Assembly (NCBI GenBank): GCA_036874045.1
Contig: CM072336.1
Coordinates: 27,231,501 to 27,295,500 of the forward strand
Direction of reading: 5' to 3'
DNA: 64,000 nucleotides
From: Cymodocea nodosa
Taxonomy: Eukaryota; Streptophyta; Magnoliopsida; Alismatales; Cymodoceaceae
In this document: positions 11,486 to 22,741 of the stretch, in pieces
Layout: each line of letters starts with the position of its first letter
Position numbering within the stretch: the stretch's first letter is position 1
Made by a program: the position numbers and the translations under genes
Notes under the pieces: generated by a model
Seen by the model: the letters and a program-made list of their open reading frames with translations, nothing else
The model's database searches: none
Told to the model about the DNA's origin: nothing

Positions 11486-11578
11486 TCACGAGAAGACGTA
11501 GAACCAGTAGAGGAGTACGATGGAGAAGGAGTGGAGGAGACGGACTCGTAGAAAAACGTAGTAACAACTCATAGACAT
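11486..11578 (-). CDS. Conserved sucrose-control upstream ORF (SC-uORF) peptide
   Basis: A 30-codon ORF in the bZIP leader starts at the ATG at 11578; a second in-frame ATG is at 11572, and an in-frame TAA lies upstream. The peptide ends LLYWFYVFS followed by TGA. This C-terminus is nearly the same as the sucrose-control peptide of Arabidopsis bZIP11, including the YWFYVFS end. Family knowledge: at high sucrose the nascent peptide stalls the ribosome at its stop codon and represses translation of the bZIP. The stop lies 137 nt upstream of the bZIP ATG. Translation of the peptide is inferred from conservation. Confidence 0.93.
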   Translation of the reverse strand: MSMSCYYVFLRVRLLHSFSIVLLYWFYVFS

Positions 11579-11619
11579 CAGAGGAAATCTCCCAACAGCG
11601 CCTTAAACCTCGACACCAT
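11578..11619 (-). promoter_or_regulatory. Short upstream ORF overlapping the SC-uORF
   Basis: A 13-codon ORF (MVSRFKALLGDFL) ends in TGA that shares its A with the first ATG of the SC-uORF (TGATG). This arrangement would affect how scanning or terminating ribosomes reach the SC-uORF: they could bypass its first ATG and use the second at 11572. The overlap is seen directly; the effect is inference. Confidence 0.6.
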
Positions 11620-11894
11620 TGACGCCACCGATGCACACAGAAGAGGGCTTTGGTCGGAAGGACAGGAAAAACCAGAGAGAACGGATTCCGGCACTTGGGT
11701 TTTTTTCTCAAAGATCAGAACAACAATAATATGATGGAATGAATGGAACTTGGGATAAGAGGAAATCACATAAAGGGAACACAAGGAAGAGGAGGGAGAC
11801 TTATCTGGAAACGAGCGTTACGGAAACCGATCTCCGCACGTTATCTTGTGGAAGGGATGAACCAGAGGAAGGATAAGAGGGTGCCGGTTGGGGG

Positions 11895-11902
11895 TATTTA
11901 TA
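11895..11902 (-). promoter_or_regulatory. TATA box of the bZIP gene
   Basis: TATAAATA on the minus strand, about 545 bp upstream of the bZIP ATG and about 275 bp upstream of the first uORF. A start site about 30 bp downstream, near 11865, would give a leader of ~515 nt containing both uORFs, in line with the long leaders of S1 bZIPs. Confidence 0.6.
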
Positions 11903-11933
11903 GAACAAGGGAGGGGCATTTTGGAACGAACAT

Positions 11934-11934
<1 letters not shown>

Positions 11935-11979
<45 letters not shown>
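11935..11979. repeat. (CT)n / (GA)n microsatellite upstream of the bZIP TATA box
   Basis: About 40 bp of uninterrupted CT on the plus strand, i.e. GA on the bZIP strand, starting ~35 bp upstream of the TATA box. GA/CT tracts are common in plant core promoters and can bind BBR/BPC GAGA-binding proteins. A role here is inference. Confidence 0.9.
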
Positions 11980-11980
<1 letters not shown>

Positions 11981-11999
11981 ACTTGATGCGGTGGGTGGC

Positions 12000-12340
12000 A
12001 GGCTGTCCCCCGCAGCAGTCCATGCCTTTCTTAGGCGTTAATGCCGATGATGACGAGATCCCGGAGGGCGGCGGGCCCCCGCGGCCCATTATTTCTTCGG
12101 CGTGATGCCGATGATGACTAGTGTAGAGATGGGGAAGAGACATGGGTTTATGCCGATGATGCTCCCGGCATGAAGCTTCTCCGACAGGGGTGATGGTGAC
12201 GCCGAGAGGTAGAGACATGGGGAAGGTGGGGAAGTGCGATGGGGTGGGCGGAGAGAACACTCGGGAGATGCTCCGATGATGGGCATTCTTGAACGGTAAT
12301 GGAATTCCATCCTCTCTCGTCGGCGCCGACGACATTGACC
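12000..12340 (-). promoter_or_regulatory. GC-rich upstream region of the bZIP gene with ATGCCGATGATG repeats
   Basis: A GC-rich island upstream of the CT tract. The 12-mer ATGCCGATGATG occurs at 12041, 12105 and 12150, and a fourth partial copy (CCGATGATGGGC) near 12273. Overlapping ORFs on both strands have no recognisable protein and look like chance products of GC-rich DNA. A distal promoter element or an old inserted sequence are both possible. Confidence 0.4.
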
Positions 12341-13470
12341 ATACCTTCGGAAAAAGGGTTGGTGGTCGGCCGATGGCTTTGGCTTACGTTTTTACAAACT
12401 ATTTAAAAATACGTGTTTTCATTAATAAATATATAAAAATATCATCGATACTCTATTTTATAGTTTTATTAACTGTGTATGATTCACAAAATAAGCTTAT
12501 TAATTGGAGTTCATATTCGATTAACTGTGTATAATATATAATTTCAAACAAATAAGTTGATGACGTGAGCTTCGAGTGATTGATATTGTTGTTTTCTGTT
12601 ATTAATTTCAAAAATTAAATTAACGATCAGATTCGACCTTCAATCAAGTTGAATACATTCAACTGCAATCATTTGATTTTATAATCTTTTCAAAATAATA
12701 CGAACACATTTATAATTTTATGCATTTCGAAAAACGATGGCCTTTTCTACGCTTGGTTGAGTAGCTTAGAAAATCCCAACCAAACGCCACCTACATTTTA
12801 AGAAACAACGTCAAAAGTTTGCTTCATTTTCTTAAAGTTCAAATTAAAATCCAGCTTCAAAAAAAACATTTTTGATCTTCACCCATTTATTAATATTTTT
12901 TACAACTTTATGACCCTTTACAGAACAAAAAAAAAAATCACTCAGTAATTTTTCCATGCCTCAACCGCACATTTCCAAATTCCACCCCTGCCATCCTTAT
13001 TTTCCTCTAATTTATTTCCGTTTTCATCTGGTAGAAAGAGAGAAAAAGCTGCGTGAGTGAGAAACTATTGAATGGCATTTTTGGTAAATATGTGTTGGCA
13101 TTCCTTGTAATTATTTAAAGTTTACAAGGATAAGTCGAGAAAATTATTTGTTGGCTGTCTTCCTCGTCAACTCCACGTAAGCGCCTGTACGTCTTCGTTG
13201 AACTGGGCTGCATTCCACGAAATGGCCAGACGGCATGATTTTTTTTAATGAAATACTTAAATAAAGATATCGAAGGCGCCCGATCAAGCAAGCATTCACA
13301 GCTGGAGACAGGGGTTCTGCTTATGAACTTTAATTAAAATATTGTGACATGATTTTACGGAATATCCGTGTTAATCCAATATGTTACAAACGCAATCTTT
13401 AATGTTTTAATGCTAATATTATAACATCTAATGCTTTTTCAGACTAACACTACAACCTCCCATGTGTGAG
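12341..13470. other. AT-rich intergenic DNA
   Basis: No supported gene or element. Composition drops sharply from the GC-rich bZIP upstream block to about two-thirds A+T. Confidence 0.45.
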
Positions 13471-13471
13471 C

Positions 13472-16400
13472 TTGGTGGTCATAAAAGACCATTGTCATTA
13501 ATGAGAACTTGAGTTGGTGGGGGAGGGATTAGTTCCCCTTCCCCATGTCATCGATGAAGAAAATAATGGAAAGGAGGTGGTAGTTGGGAGGGGGGCGAAG
13601 ATCAATTTGAAAGTCAAATTTTAAAGGTTACTGAAGTTAATCTTTTTAATTTATAAAAATAAATGATTAGAAAATATTAATATAATGAATCGATCAAATA
13701 ATTTGATCACTTAAAAATCACCATCATCAAAAAAAGTCCTAAATCACTCTTCTCGTCTCTATCTGCACAACACCACTACATTTAGCCATCCTCTAATGTG
13801 ATCAACTCGCTTGTTAGTGGTTTCTCACAGAGGTGAAGGGGTCATCTTCCACTAATATAAAAAAGGAGGTGAAATGAGATAGGAAGGTCATTTCAAATGC
13901 AAAGTGATTTCACTAGTCTACTCGCTATAATTGAACAACATTTGATATATCGAACGAAGGTTAAGGTTTTAAGTATTGTTACAATAGTTATCATAATAAG
14001 TTAAGTATAACAGACTGATATAAAATAAAATTGGGTGTGTTATAATTGTCACTTGGAAATTAGTGTAATTTTTGGAATTCTGTTTTTATGAAATTAAAAT
14101 TTTGAATATTATAGAATTTTATTTTGAAATTGCATAAATTTCTAGAATTTGACTTCTTGCGATAAATTAATTAGAACACTATTGCTAGTTGATGGTTAGA
14201 AAAATTTTAAATTTGGAATATTATATTTGCTGTATAATTAAAATTATGAGTACCAAGTTGGTCACAATCGAGTTGGCAAAAGTTGAAAAATTGAGTAAGA
14301 TGAATTATGAGAAATGGCATAGGAAAATTAGTTATGCACTGATATGTGATAATCTGAAACATGTTATTAAAGCTAATCTTTTAGAAATAAATTTTGAGGC
14401 TACTGAAGCAGAAGTTAGGAAGTTAGAAAAATCAAAAATAGAAGATAAAAAGGTAAAAAATCTTATGTTCATGTTTATGAAAGATAACTTAATAAAATAT
14501 TTTAAAACATACTATATTGCATATACTTTGTGAAGTACTTTGAAAGAAAAATATGATAAAACAACTTAAATGAATACTTTATTTCCACTTCAAAAATATA
14601 ACTCTAGCAAATTATTTGTGAAATAAAATATAATAGAGTATATCATTAATATGATTGTCACAACAAAAGACTTAGATATCGTAGGAACTCTTATATTTAA
14701 AAGATTGTAGATAGTAACTATATTAAATACTTTGTCACATAGTTTTGATATAGTGATTCTATTTCTAAGAACAATCTCACTTCAAAAACTCATTGAATTA
14801 TTAATCATGTTAATAACAAGAACAAGAGATCATAGCTAGTTAAATGTATTATGAAACCAATTTAGAAGAAGCAAGTGTTGTTTTTTAGAAATCAACATTT
14901 GGCAAAAATAGTAAAAAAAAAAAAAAGGTAAATAGAAATCAACATAGATCAAATAAAGTACAATGAAAGATAACACAAAACTCTTATCATGCATGTGACC
15001 AATTTGATCACTTCAAGGTAAACTATTTTAATAAAGATAGAAATAATGATAATGTCTCGTAACAAAATATGAAGAATAAAAGAGCTTTTGTTTGTGTGGT
15101 AGAGTATAATAATGTTGCAATTTCTAGTTAGGCACATTTATAATACTTAGATGTGAAATATATTGGTAACTATCGATTATATCCATGAGATAATATTATA
15201 ATATTAGAGGATGTCCTTTGTATACTTGACATAAAGTAAAATTTGATATTTGTTAACACTTTTACGAAGAATGACTTAGAAGTGTACTTTTATAATAAAC
15301 ATGTGTACATTAGAAAAGACAAAAAAGTTTTTTCTATGAGAACTTATGTACTTAAACATAATCTATTTAGGATTACTGTAATTAATAATGAGATCAATAA
15401 TATTGATATGACTTTTGGTTGTTTCTTATGTTATTTACTTGAATGTGAAATATGACATTTAAGATTAGTTCATGTTAATAAATCTAAAATAAAACAAATG
15501 ATAAAATTAAATATGTTGTTTGATAATAAAAACATGGAATTAGAAAATTGTTAACATTACTTAATTGGAGAAATAATTTAAAAACCTTTTGAATAAGGAC
15601 ATAGATCGAATGAATTATTAGACTTAATTCATTCAAATATGTATAGTTCACTTAGTGTTAAATACATAATAATAAGAAATATTTTGTAACATTTATAAAT
15701 GATTTTTCTAGATTTTCTTATATTTACTTGATATCTCGTAAAAGTGAGACATTAACATATTTTAAGAAATATAAATTAAAAGTAAAAAAATAACTTAGAA
15801 GAAATATTAAAATATTAAGGTCAGATAGAGTTGGATAATATAATTTAAATAAATTTAAATTGTACTATGAATGCATGGAATTAAGAGATATACTACATGT
15901 CTTATACACCATAATAAAATGACATTGTAGAAAAGAAAAGTGAAACTTCGATGAATTTTATTACATGTAGACTTTTACATTTAGGGTTTTCTAGAAGGTT
16001 TTCAAGAGAAACTTTACTTATAGAAAATTATGTATTGAATAAAATATCTACAAAGTATATATCTAGCATATCTTATGAGTTGTGGATTAGAATAAAACTA
16101 AATTTACATTATTTAAGAAAAAGGGGTTGTGTAGGCCATGTGTTTATTCTTAGATAAGAGATAAGTTGGACTTTATAAGTTATGGTGAGAATTCTTTTAG
16201 TTATAAATTTTATAATAAAGAAAAATGAATTATTAAATATAATGATGCAACTATTCTAAAAAAACTAATTCAAAAGGAATAAAATGAGAATGAAATGGAA
16301 CCACTAGTAGATATAACAATTATTTTAATAATATCTTAGAATAAGACCCTATAGTTGAAGGAGAACAAAATATGAAAAATGCAAATGAACTCATGGAAAT

Positions 16401-16995
16401 AGTAGGTGAAAATCAAAATGAACCTATATATAAAATTAATGAGACTATTAATAGAAATGGAGAACAAGAAGAATCAATAACACTTATTAGCGATAAGAGA
16501 ATGACATATCAACCTACATAGATGAATGATTATCATATGTATTCTTACGAGCATTCATATTTATTAGTTGATATAGAATAAAATCACATGAAAGTCATGT
16601 CATATAATGATATTATTGAATCTCATAAAAAAAAAAGTTTATAATTTGAAGTCATGAATAATGAAATTGATTTCATGAAAAAAAATTAATATGAAAATTG
16701 TGTGAGATGAAAGAAAAACTATAAGATACAAATGAATATTTTAGAAAAAGTTAAATATTGATAAATACAAATGAAATTGACTTTTAAGAAACTTACTTTG
16801 ACGACCAAGTAATAAATATGAGTAGATGGTCATAAAGACCAGAGACTATTGGAACTCGAGGACGTGGGGGAGGGAACAACCATCGATTCCCCCTCCCCAT
16901 GCCATTAACGAAGAAAATAACGAAAATAGGGTAATTGGAGGGTGCAGGGAGGTGGAGGCTCATCTTGTAAGTTGAGAGTTAGAATTTCAAAACGT
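13472..16995 (+). mobile_element. Decayed Ty1/Copia LTR retrotransposon with internal deletion
   Basis: LTR-like direct repeats lie near 13472-13640 and 16825-16990. Both carry GGTCATAAA, a GTGGGGGAGGGA-type run, CCCCTTCCCCATG / CCCCCTCCCCATG and GAAGAAAATAA in order. Between them, plus strand, are a gag N-terminus (14246-14533, including NYEKWHRKISYAL), an integrase-like relic (about 15590-16160, including YELWIRIKLNLHYL) and the start of a reverse transcriptase (NNEIDFMKKN near 16660). The rest of the reverse transcriptase and RNase H are missing before the 3' repeat. Many stops and frameshifts interrupt it. It is a relic; boundaries are approximate. Confidence 0.7.
14246..14533 (+). pseudogene. 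Copia gag N-terminal fragment
   Basis: This 95-codon ORF carries the W-H-x-K-I motif of plant Copia gag (NYEKWHRKISYALICDNL), followed by a charged stretch. It is the longest intact piece of the relic and ends in TGA; further gag-like residues continue in broken frames. Confidence 0.6.
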
Positions 16996-17429
16996 AGAAA
17001 ATATATCCATCTATTGGGAACAACACATAAGAGCAAAGAAAAGAAATTGAATATAAATTTCGTGAAAATATTATGTATGCAAGGTGGGATGGTCGTGAAT
17101 GAAAATATGACAAACATCATAATGAGTAAATTTTTTGTAATATGACTTTTTTTTATCATTACGAGGAATATAAAATTTATAATTATACTTTTGTTGTTTT
17201 AAATATGTAATATAACGTGAAATTTATCAATTTATGTTATGTTGTGATTTATTTTATATAATGATATATTTAATTAATTGATAAATGATATATAAATATT
17301 TATTTTAATAATATATTTATTTATTAATGTCAACAATTCATTAATAAATTAATTACATTTTCACTAATTATTTTAAGTCAATACTTAATTTTATTAAAAA
17401 TCAATTTTATTCAATTCCCTCCAATTCTG

Positions 17430-17582
17430 TCATGTGCACAAACACCTGGAATTTAATTTCCGTCAAATTCCTGAATGTGCACAAATACCCAGATTTTGAA
17501 TTCTTTCTGTCAAATTCTGTAGAATTCAAATTCCGTTAAAATTCAAATTCTGCGGAATTCAAATTCCAGGTACACAAACAGA
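17430..17582. repeat. Cluster of short repeats around GAATTC and CAAATTC
   Basis: Imperfect direct and inverted copies of CAAATTCCG, CAAATTCTG and GAATTCAAATTC recur about every 17-20 bp, with two GTGCACAAA copies near 17433 and 17473. It looks like the terminal region of a DNA transposon or a degenerate tandem array. I could not identify a matching far end; a related AATTC-rich stretch lies near 14070-14160 inside the Copia relic. Confidence 0.4.
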
Positions 17583-17821
17583 CCCTTAGTATAGTGTTGG
17601 ACAAATTGACATACTATTATATTCCAGTATGGTTTTCTTTTAATTAGACCTTCTATTATATACGTACCACTTACATGTTTATATATCATTTCTCGTATGG
17701 TTACATCGTTTTTCAAACTTTTGAAAACTGTCATTCAATCGATATATACAAAAGCAACCATAGATTATTTAATATTTAAATTCTGTTAAATTTTCTTCTA
17801 GAAAATGATACATTAAGAAGA

Positions 17822-18450
17822 TTTGTGCATTGAAAAATGATAGAATATTATAGAAAATGATAGAAAAGAAAATGACATAAAGTAACAAAAAGTTAATATA
17901 AAATTAAAGTATTTGTGTATAGAATAGAAAATGATGGAATTTAAAATACATGTATTTGTGTACAAAATAAAAAATAATATAAAATCATAGAATATAAAAT
18001 ATATATGTTTATTTACAAAATAAAAATGTAGAAATTAATAAATTAAATATTTTTTGTATTTATTTGTAAGATAGAGAATGACAAAATTTATTATAGATAA
18101 TATAAGATAGAGAGAGTCATTTATGATATTTGTTACAACATAAAATACATTTCACACATCTTTATTATTATACATATCTCTTATTATATCAAATTTCATC
18201 TATTAAAAATATAAATAGTATTTATATCAAAATTACACATTGTTAATATATTTTATGATAATTCATATTTTCTTTTTCTTCATTTTCTATAAGATATCAA
18301 AAAGTCAAAAAAGGAAAGAATTTTTTTTTTTTTATATATCAAGAGAAAATGATGAAAATTTATTTGATACACAGTCATCTAAAAAATAACAATTTTTTAT
18401 TTTATTTTATTTTCCTTTTCAATATTATCTATCATTTTCTAGGTGCATAA
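17822..18450. mobile_element. MITE-like dispersed repeat, copy 2, with terminal inverted repeats
   Basis: Homologous over about 430 bp to 5270-5745. A perfect 13-bp inverted repeat, CTAGAAAATGATA, lies at 17798-17810 with its complement at 18430-18442. A longer imperfect inversion (TTGTGCATT...AAAATGATAGAAT against TTATGCACC...) suggests the true termini lie at about 17822 and 18450. The interior is AT-rich and non-coding. No clear target-site duplication, so the class is uncertain. Confidence 0.55.
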
Positions 18451-21300
18451 ATAACTCATTAGTAACTCCATCAATATGCCATTTGTTTATTCTTTATCTT
18501 TTCAAAGAATAAACTATGTTTCAATTGTCTAAGCTTATCTTTTGTTTATCAAAAACCCGTAATATCTATATCCAAAAGATGATACGTTGATAACGCAATT
18601 AGTATACCATTTTTTTATAATGACTTGTAAAATGATAGTACAATGTGTCATTGTCTAGTAACGATATACCATTTTATTGTTTAGAGACTTCAACTTATTA
18701 TTATATATTACAAAACAGTACATCATTAATTAAACTAAACAGTATGTCGAAAATTGGTAGAATAACTTTAACATGTTACTATTTATTTAAAAACGACATA
18801 TCATTTACACAAATGGTATATTGATTTCTTATTCTAGTAACTTAGATAAGTTTTTACCAATTCGATAACGGTATCTTGATTTACTAATCGATAGACTATT
18901 TTCAATGATAATACACAATACATTCTAAGTTTCTATTTATACATAATTTTTATTTGAATATATATCATTAATTTTTTTTTTCATAATACCAAGTTTGAGA
19001 GAAATAAAGTTATTTTTATCACAATATTTGACAATACATTTTCTTTAACTTATTTTTGGTTAAATAAAGTTTGGTAAGGTGGTTTTCCTCTATCAACCTA
19101 TGATCTAGGTTTAATTTTTAAGTTGAAAACATAATCTGAGCTATACAAATCAAATCACTGAAATAATTCAAACAAAAATAAAAATTCTTTTGGTTTGATA
19201 TGTGGTTTAGATTATTAATAAAATATTATCAAACCTGTAATGGCAAATCGGTATATGGTCTAATATATTTTAAAGTAAAGCTTAAACTAAACTATAAAAA
19301 TCGGTTTGAATTTTTTGTAGATCGAATCAAATTACGGAAATGATTGAAAATCAAATCAAGAAAAATAACAACAATCAGCTTTTTACAATATGGAACTAGT
19401 TTGCACGTATTCTGCAAGGTAAACTGGACATTTGTTTGTAATAAAAAACCAAAAAATGAAAAAGGAAAGAATGCCAGAAAAATTAAGAAACATAAATAAA
19501 CCAAGAAAAAAAGAGATTGCTTTTACATATAATGGAAAATCAGAAATCTAAAATAAAAATGAATAGTGATTTAAAAAATAATTTAATATCAATAAAAATG
19601 CTTATTTTAAAAATTCATAAATTAAAATATAAGTGCATAGGCTATCAAATTTATTGAAAATCATATTAATTTCTAAATTTTTTGTGAGACTTTTGGAAGA
19701 AGGAGATGAAAAGATTGAAAAGCTTCAATATTTGTACTAAAAGAAGTTTTGAATTTTCTGGCTCACACAAACATTTTTTTTCTGCATTTAAAATTTTTCT
19801 TTCTAAAGCTATTATACCACGTCAGTCTCAAATTTGATAGATCTCACAAGATGATATTATAACTCAAATTGTTACTATTGTTGTAAATTAATATCAAATT
19901 GATTTGAACAAATAGAATCAGCCCGGACGGCTCATTTCCAATACTTGTGTCTGGAAAAATTGTTTTATACGTGATTACTTTCCTTCGTATCAAAGAACGC
20001 CAGCTGGATCACATCGCACGCTGATTACCCTCCTCGACCATGAACGAACGTGGACCGCAAGATTTCCATCAGAGGAATTGCCGTGGACCGAGAGATAACC
20101 CGGCCTTTCAGGATCGACCACCCATTGTTTTTGTTTTTTTTGATATTCCACTATTTTCTTGTCGGATTGTATCTCCTTCGGTCCATCCGGCGATACAAAC
20201 GCAGAAAATGACGCTGCACGTGCCGAATTTCACGTGAGGATTTAAAATTTTAATGTTACAATTTTTTTTATTAGATGCACACGTATTAGAGTAAATTTTT
20301 TTATCAAAATTGACGTATTGGTAAAAATAATATTTTCCATCAAAGTTACTATGCAGATGATTAATCCTTTTGACAAATGGCTTCTTAATTTGAAAGAAAA
20401 ATTAATGTTTGTAGATTTTTTTTCCTTCAGTTGCGGTTTTATGGTTGGGGATCTTTAATATTTTTTTATTTTTATTTTTAAAAAATAAAAACAAAAACAA
20501 AACGCTCTAACTCAGGTATTATCGGTTAAGGGTTAAATAATAATCTAATTTGAAAAAATATATAAACTTATCACTATTTTAATTCTCACGTAGATGTGAG
20601 AATTATAATAAAAGAAAAGAGACTTCCTTACCTGGTCTTTATTTAATTTTTTAAAAATTACATATTTTATTATAATTTTCTCAAAACATAAAAACACCAT
20701 AATTTATAAATAAAAAAAACTAAAAAATATACCTAACATCACAACACCGCATTTATTATATTACAAGCAACTTCATAATATCACAACTATTTTACCAAAT
20801 ACATTACTTAAATAATAATTTTTACTTAATATTTAAAATCTAATATACTAAAAAAATAAACCATGCAAAGCAAAAACTACCACTATGTATACAGGAGTGT
20901 GCTGTGCCTCATCGCTCTCCCACAAACATGTAAACGTGCGATCACCCCCATGCATGCATGGGGTGGAATAGTATGTATATATATAATTTATAAGAAAATG
21001 TCATCAATAAATAAAATTTACAAAACAAGATTATCTATTTCAAATTTACAAAATCATTTTCACCTATCGTATTGACATATGCGATATAATGTGTTAGTAT
21101 GTATGATACGATGCATAACCATCGGTAATACAATGTATTAAATTAAAATTTATGATATAATCGATTACATCACAAATGTTAATGTATTATATTACAAAAC
21201 TTAATGAAATGATTTTATAAATTTATGATAAAGGACACTGCTTTAAAATAATTTTTTTTTATAAATTACACCAGATGTTTTACCCTTTTGAATTAATCAA
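18451..21300. other. AT-rich intergenic DNA upstream of the BRWD gene
   Basis: Mostly AT-rich with no supported coding sequence. A GC-richer patch at 19980-20240 has an open frame of 65 codons without a recognisable domain. An 18-bp perfect palindrome is described separately at 20946-20963. Confidence 0.4.
20946..20963. repeat. Perfect palindrome containing CATGCATG
   Basis: CCCCATGCATGCATGGGG is its own reverse complement. The core CATGCATG is the RY/Sph motif bound by B3-domain factors (ABI3/FUS3/LEC2) in seed genes. It lies about 400 bp upstream of the presumed BRWD leader exon. A role is speculative. Confidence 0.5.
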
Positions 21301-21339
21301 AAAATAGCGCACAACGGAGCCCCACGTGCCAACGAGTCG

Positions 21340-22677
21340 GTAAGCTCACCTAACCATTCTTACCGTTACCTGCCAACGCGGTGGAGTGGGCGGTGAACAA
21401 ATCGAGTGTGAGCCTAACCAACGCAGGTCCTTTGCTTCCCTCTTTTCCCCCTTTTCGGTTTGCACCTCTGCGAAAGAGAAAGGAAGGGCGAACAACGCAA
21501 CATATTATCCTCTGCCCTCGTCGCTGCCACCCGCGCCTCTGCCGTCGCGGCCGCTCTCGATCCCGTCCTCCACGGTAAGATCCGGAAGGGGGGAATCGAG
21601 GCGGGATGGGTTTTGGAGGAATTGGGGCTTCTCCAATCGTTTTGCGATGCTCGCGCGGGTTCATTAGCTGTGAGTTTGATTTCTGATATCCAGTTAGGCT
21701 GTTTTTCTATGCTTCTTTGTGTTTTTTGTGTTTTGTTCTAGTATCCAACAACAATATGAATGTTCATTCTGGATTATCTTGTTTGGTTTGGACACTTAGG
21801 GCCGAGTTTAGATTCGTGGATTGGCTATTGGCTCATTCAGATACTTGTCTCATTAATGTAAAAACTTTCCAAAATCTCTATCGACCTAATGTTGGAATTC
21901 TCTTATCTGATATTTGCAACGTGCTGGTTCTCTACCCATTCCTTTTGTAACTGAATACTCTTGGAACTCATAATTCAAGCCCAATAAACCTTAAGCACTG
22001 ACGTTAAGGTCATTCAAGGAGGATAATTTAAGAACATGGTTTTTTCATATATTTAAGGACGAAGTATATAGTCTTCTTTCAGTGAAAGGACGAAATATAT
22101 AATCAAAGAGGAGGATCCAAAGTTGAAGTTGATAACGAAACCTTTGCGCCTAGTGAACAAATACCTGGATAAGCAGCATTGCAATGCCATAACTAACCCA
22201 TAAGCTACTCCTCCCAATTCTCGATCATCCACTCCGTGTATCACTTAATATTATATTGTTTCCAACAACGTATCTTTTACGTTGGAGAAAAATCTGACAT
22301 TCTGTTAAAATTTAGAACCTTTAGTTGAGGAAATAAAGGGGATCTCACTCCTACATTGTGCGGCCTGTTACGATGAAAAAGTGTATATGTTATTTAAGTT
22401 GTTCGTGGGGCTGCTTATTTTCCTTAATTTTAAATGACATTGGGGATTTGAAGCTTTGGCTATTTCTTAGCTGGCTTGGTATAATTTATGTCTCGATAAT
22501 CTTGGTTGTCACTTTTTTCATCTTATCTTCTTATTAATGTTTATGCAAAATCTATTGTGTTCTGTATTTTCTTTCTTCTTCATGTATAATGACCTCGATG
22601 TTTACAAAACTTTTAAATATGTTTTTGGCCTTTCTCTTCCCAACTAAATAAAATTCTTTTTGTTCTTTGGTTATTAG
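21340..22677 (+). promoter_or_regulatory. BRWD gene 5' leader exon and leader intron
   Basis: A GC-rich block (about 21340-21574) stands out from AT-rich flanks and ends at a consensus donor (CACG|GTAAGA). The intron runs 21575-22677, with acceptor GGTTATTAG. The first codons lie in the next exon, so the GC-rich exon is untranslated. ORFs in three frames of this block are chance products of its composition. The start site is not identifiable; no clear TATA box lies close upstream. Confidence 0.65.
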
Positions 22678-22684
22678 ATTTTGT

Positions 22685-22741
22685 ATGAGAGCATGCCTTT
22701 CAGAAAGTACAAACCATCATACAATACATTCTCTTTTTTGA
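22685..22741 (+). promoter_or_regulatory. Upstream ORF overlapping the BRWD start
   Basis: The first ATG of the exon (22685, weak context with T at -3) opens an 18-codon frame. Its TGA (22739-22741) overlaps an in-frame Met codon of the main ORF at 22741 (TGATG). The main ATG at 22693 has A at -3. Leaky scanning to 22693, or termination-reinitiation at 22741, could therefore set the N-terminus. Confidence 0.55.

Noticed and set aside
11898..12335. Long minus-strand ORF through the CT repeat and GC-rich bZIP upstream region
   Set aside because: Includes the (GA)n repeat read as Arg-Glu; no ATG-led domain, and it overlaps the promoter.
20040..20237. 65-codon ORF upstream of BRWD
   Set aside because: No domain, no splice or promoter context, and an odd composition; cannot be separated from chance.
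21350..21741. ORFs of 65-104 codons in the BRWD leader exon
   Set aside because: Three plus frames and one minus frame are open at once in GC-rich DNA. None has a domain or continues in phase to the next exon.
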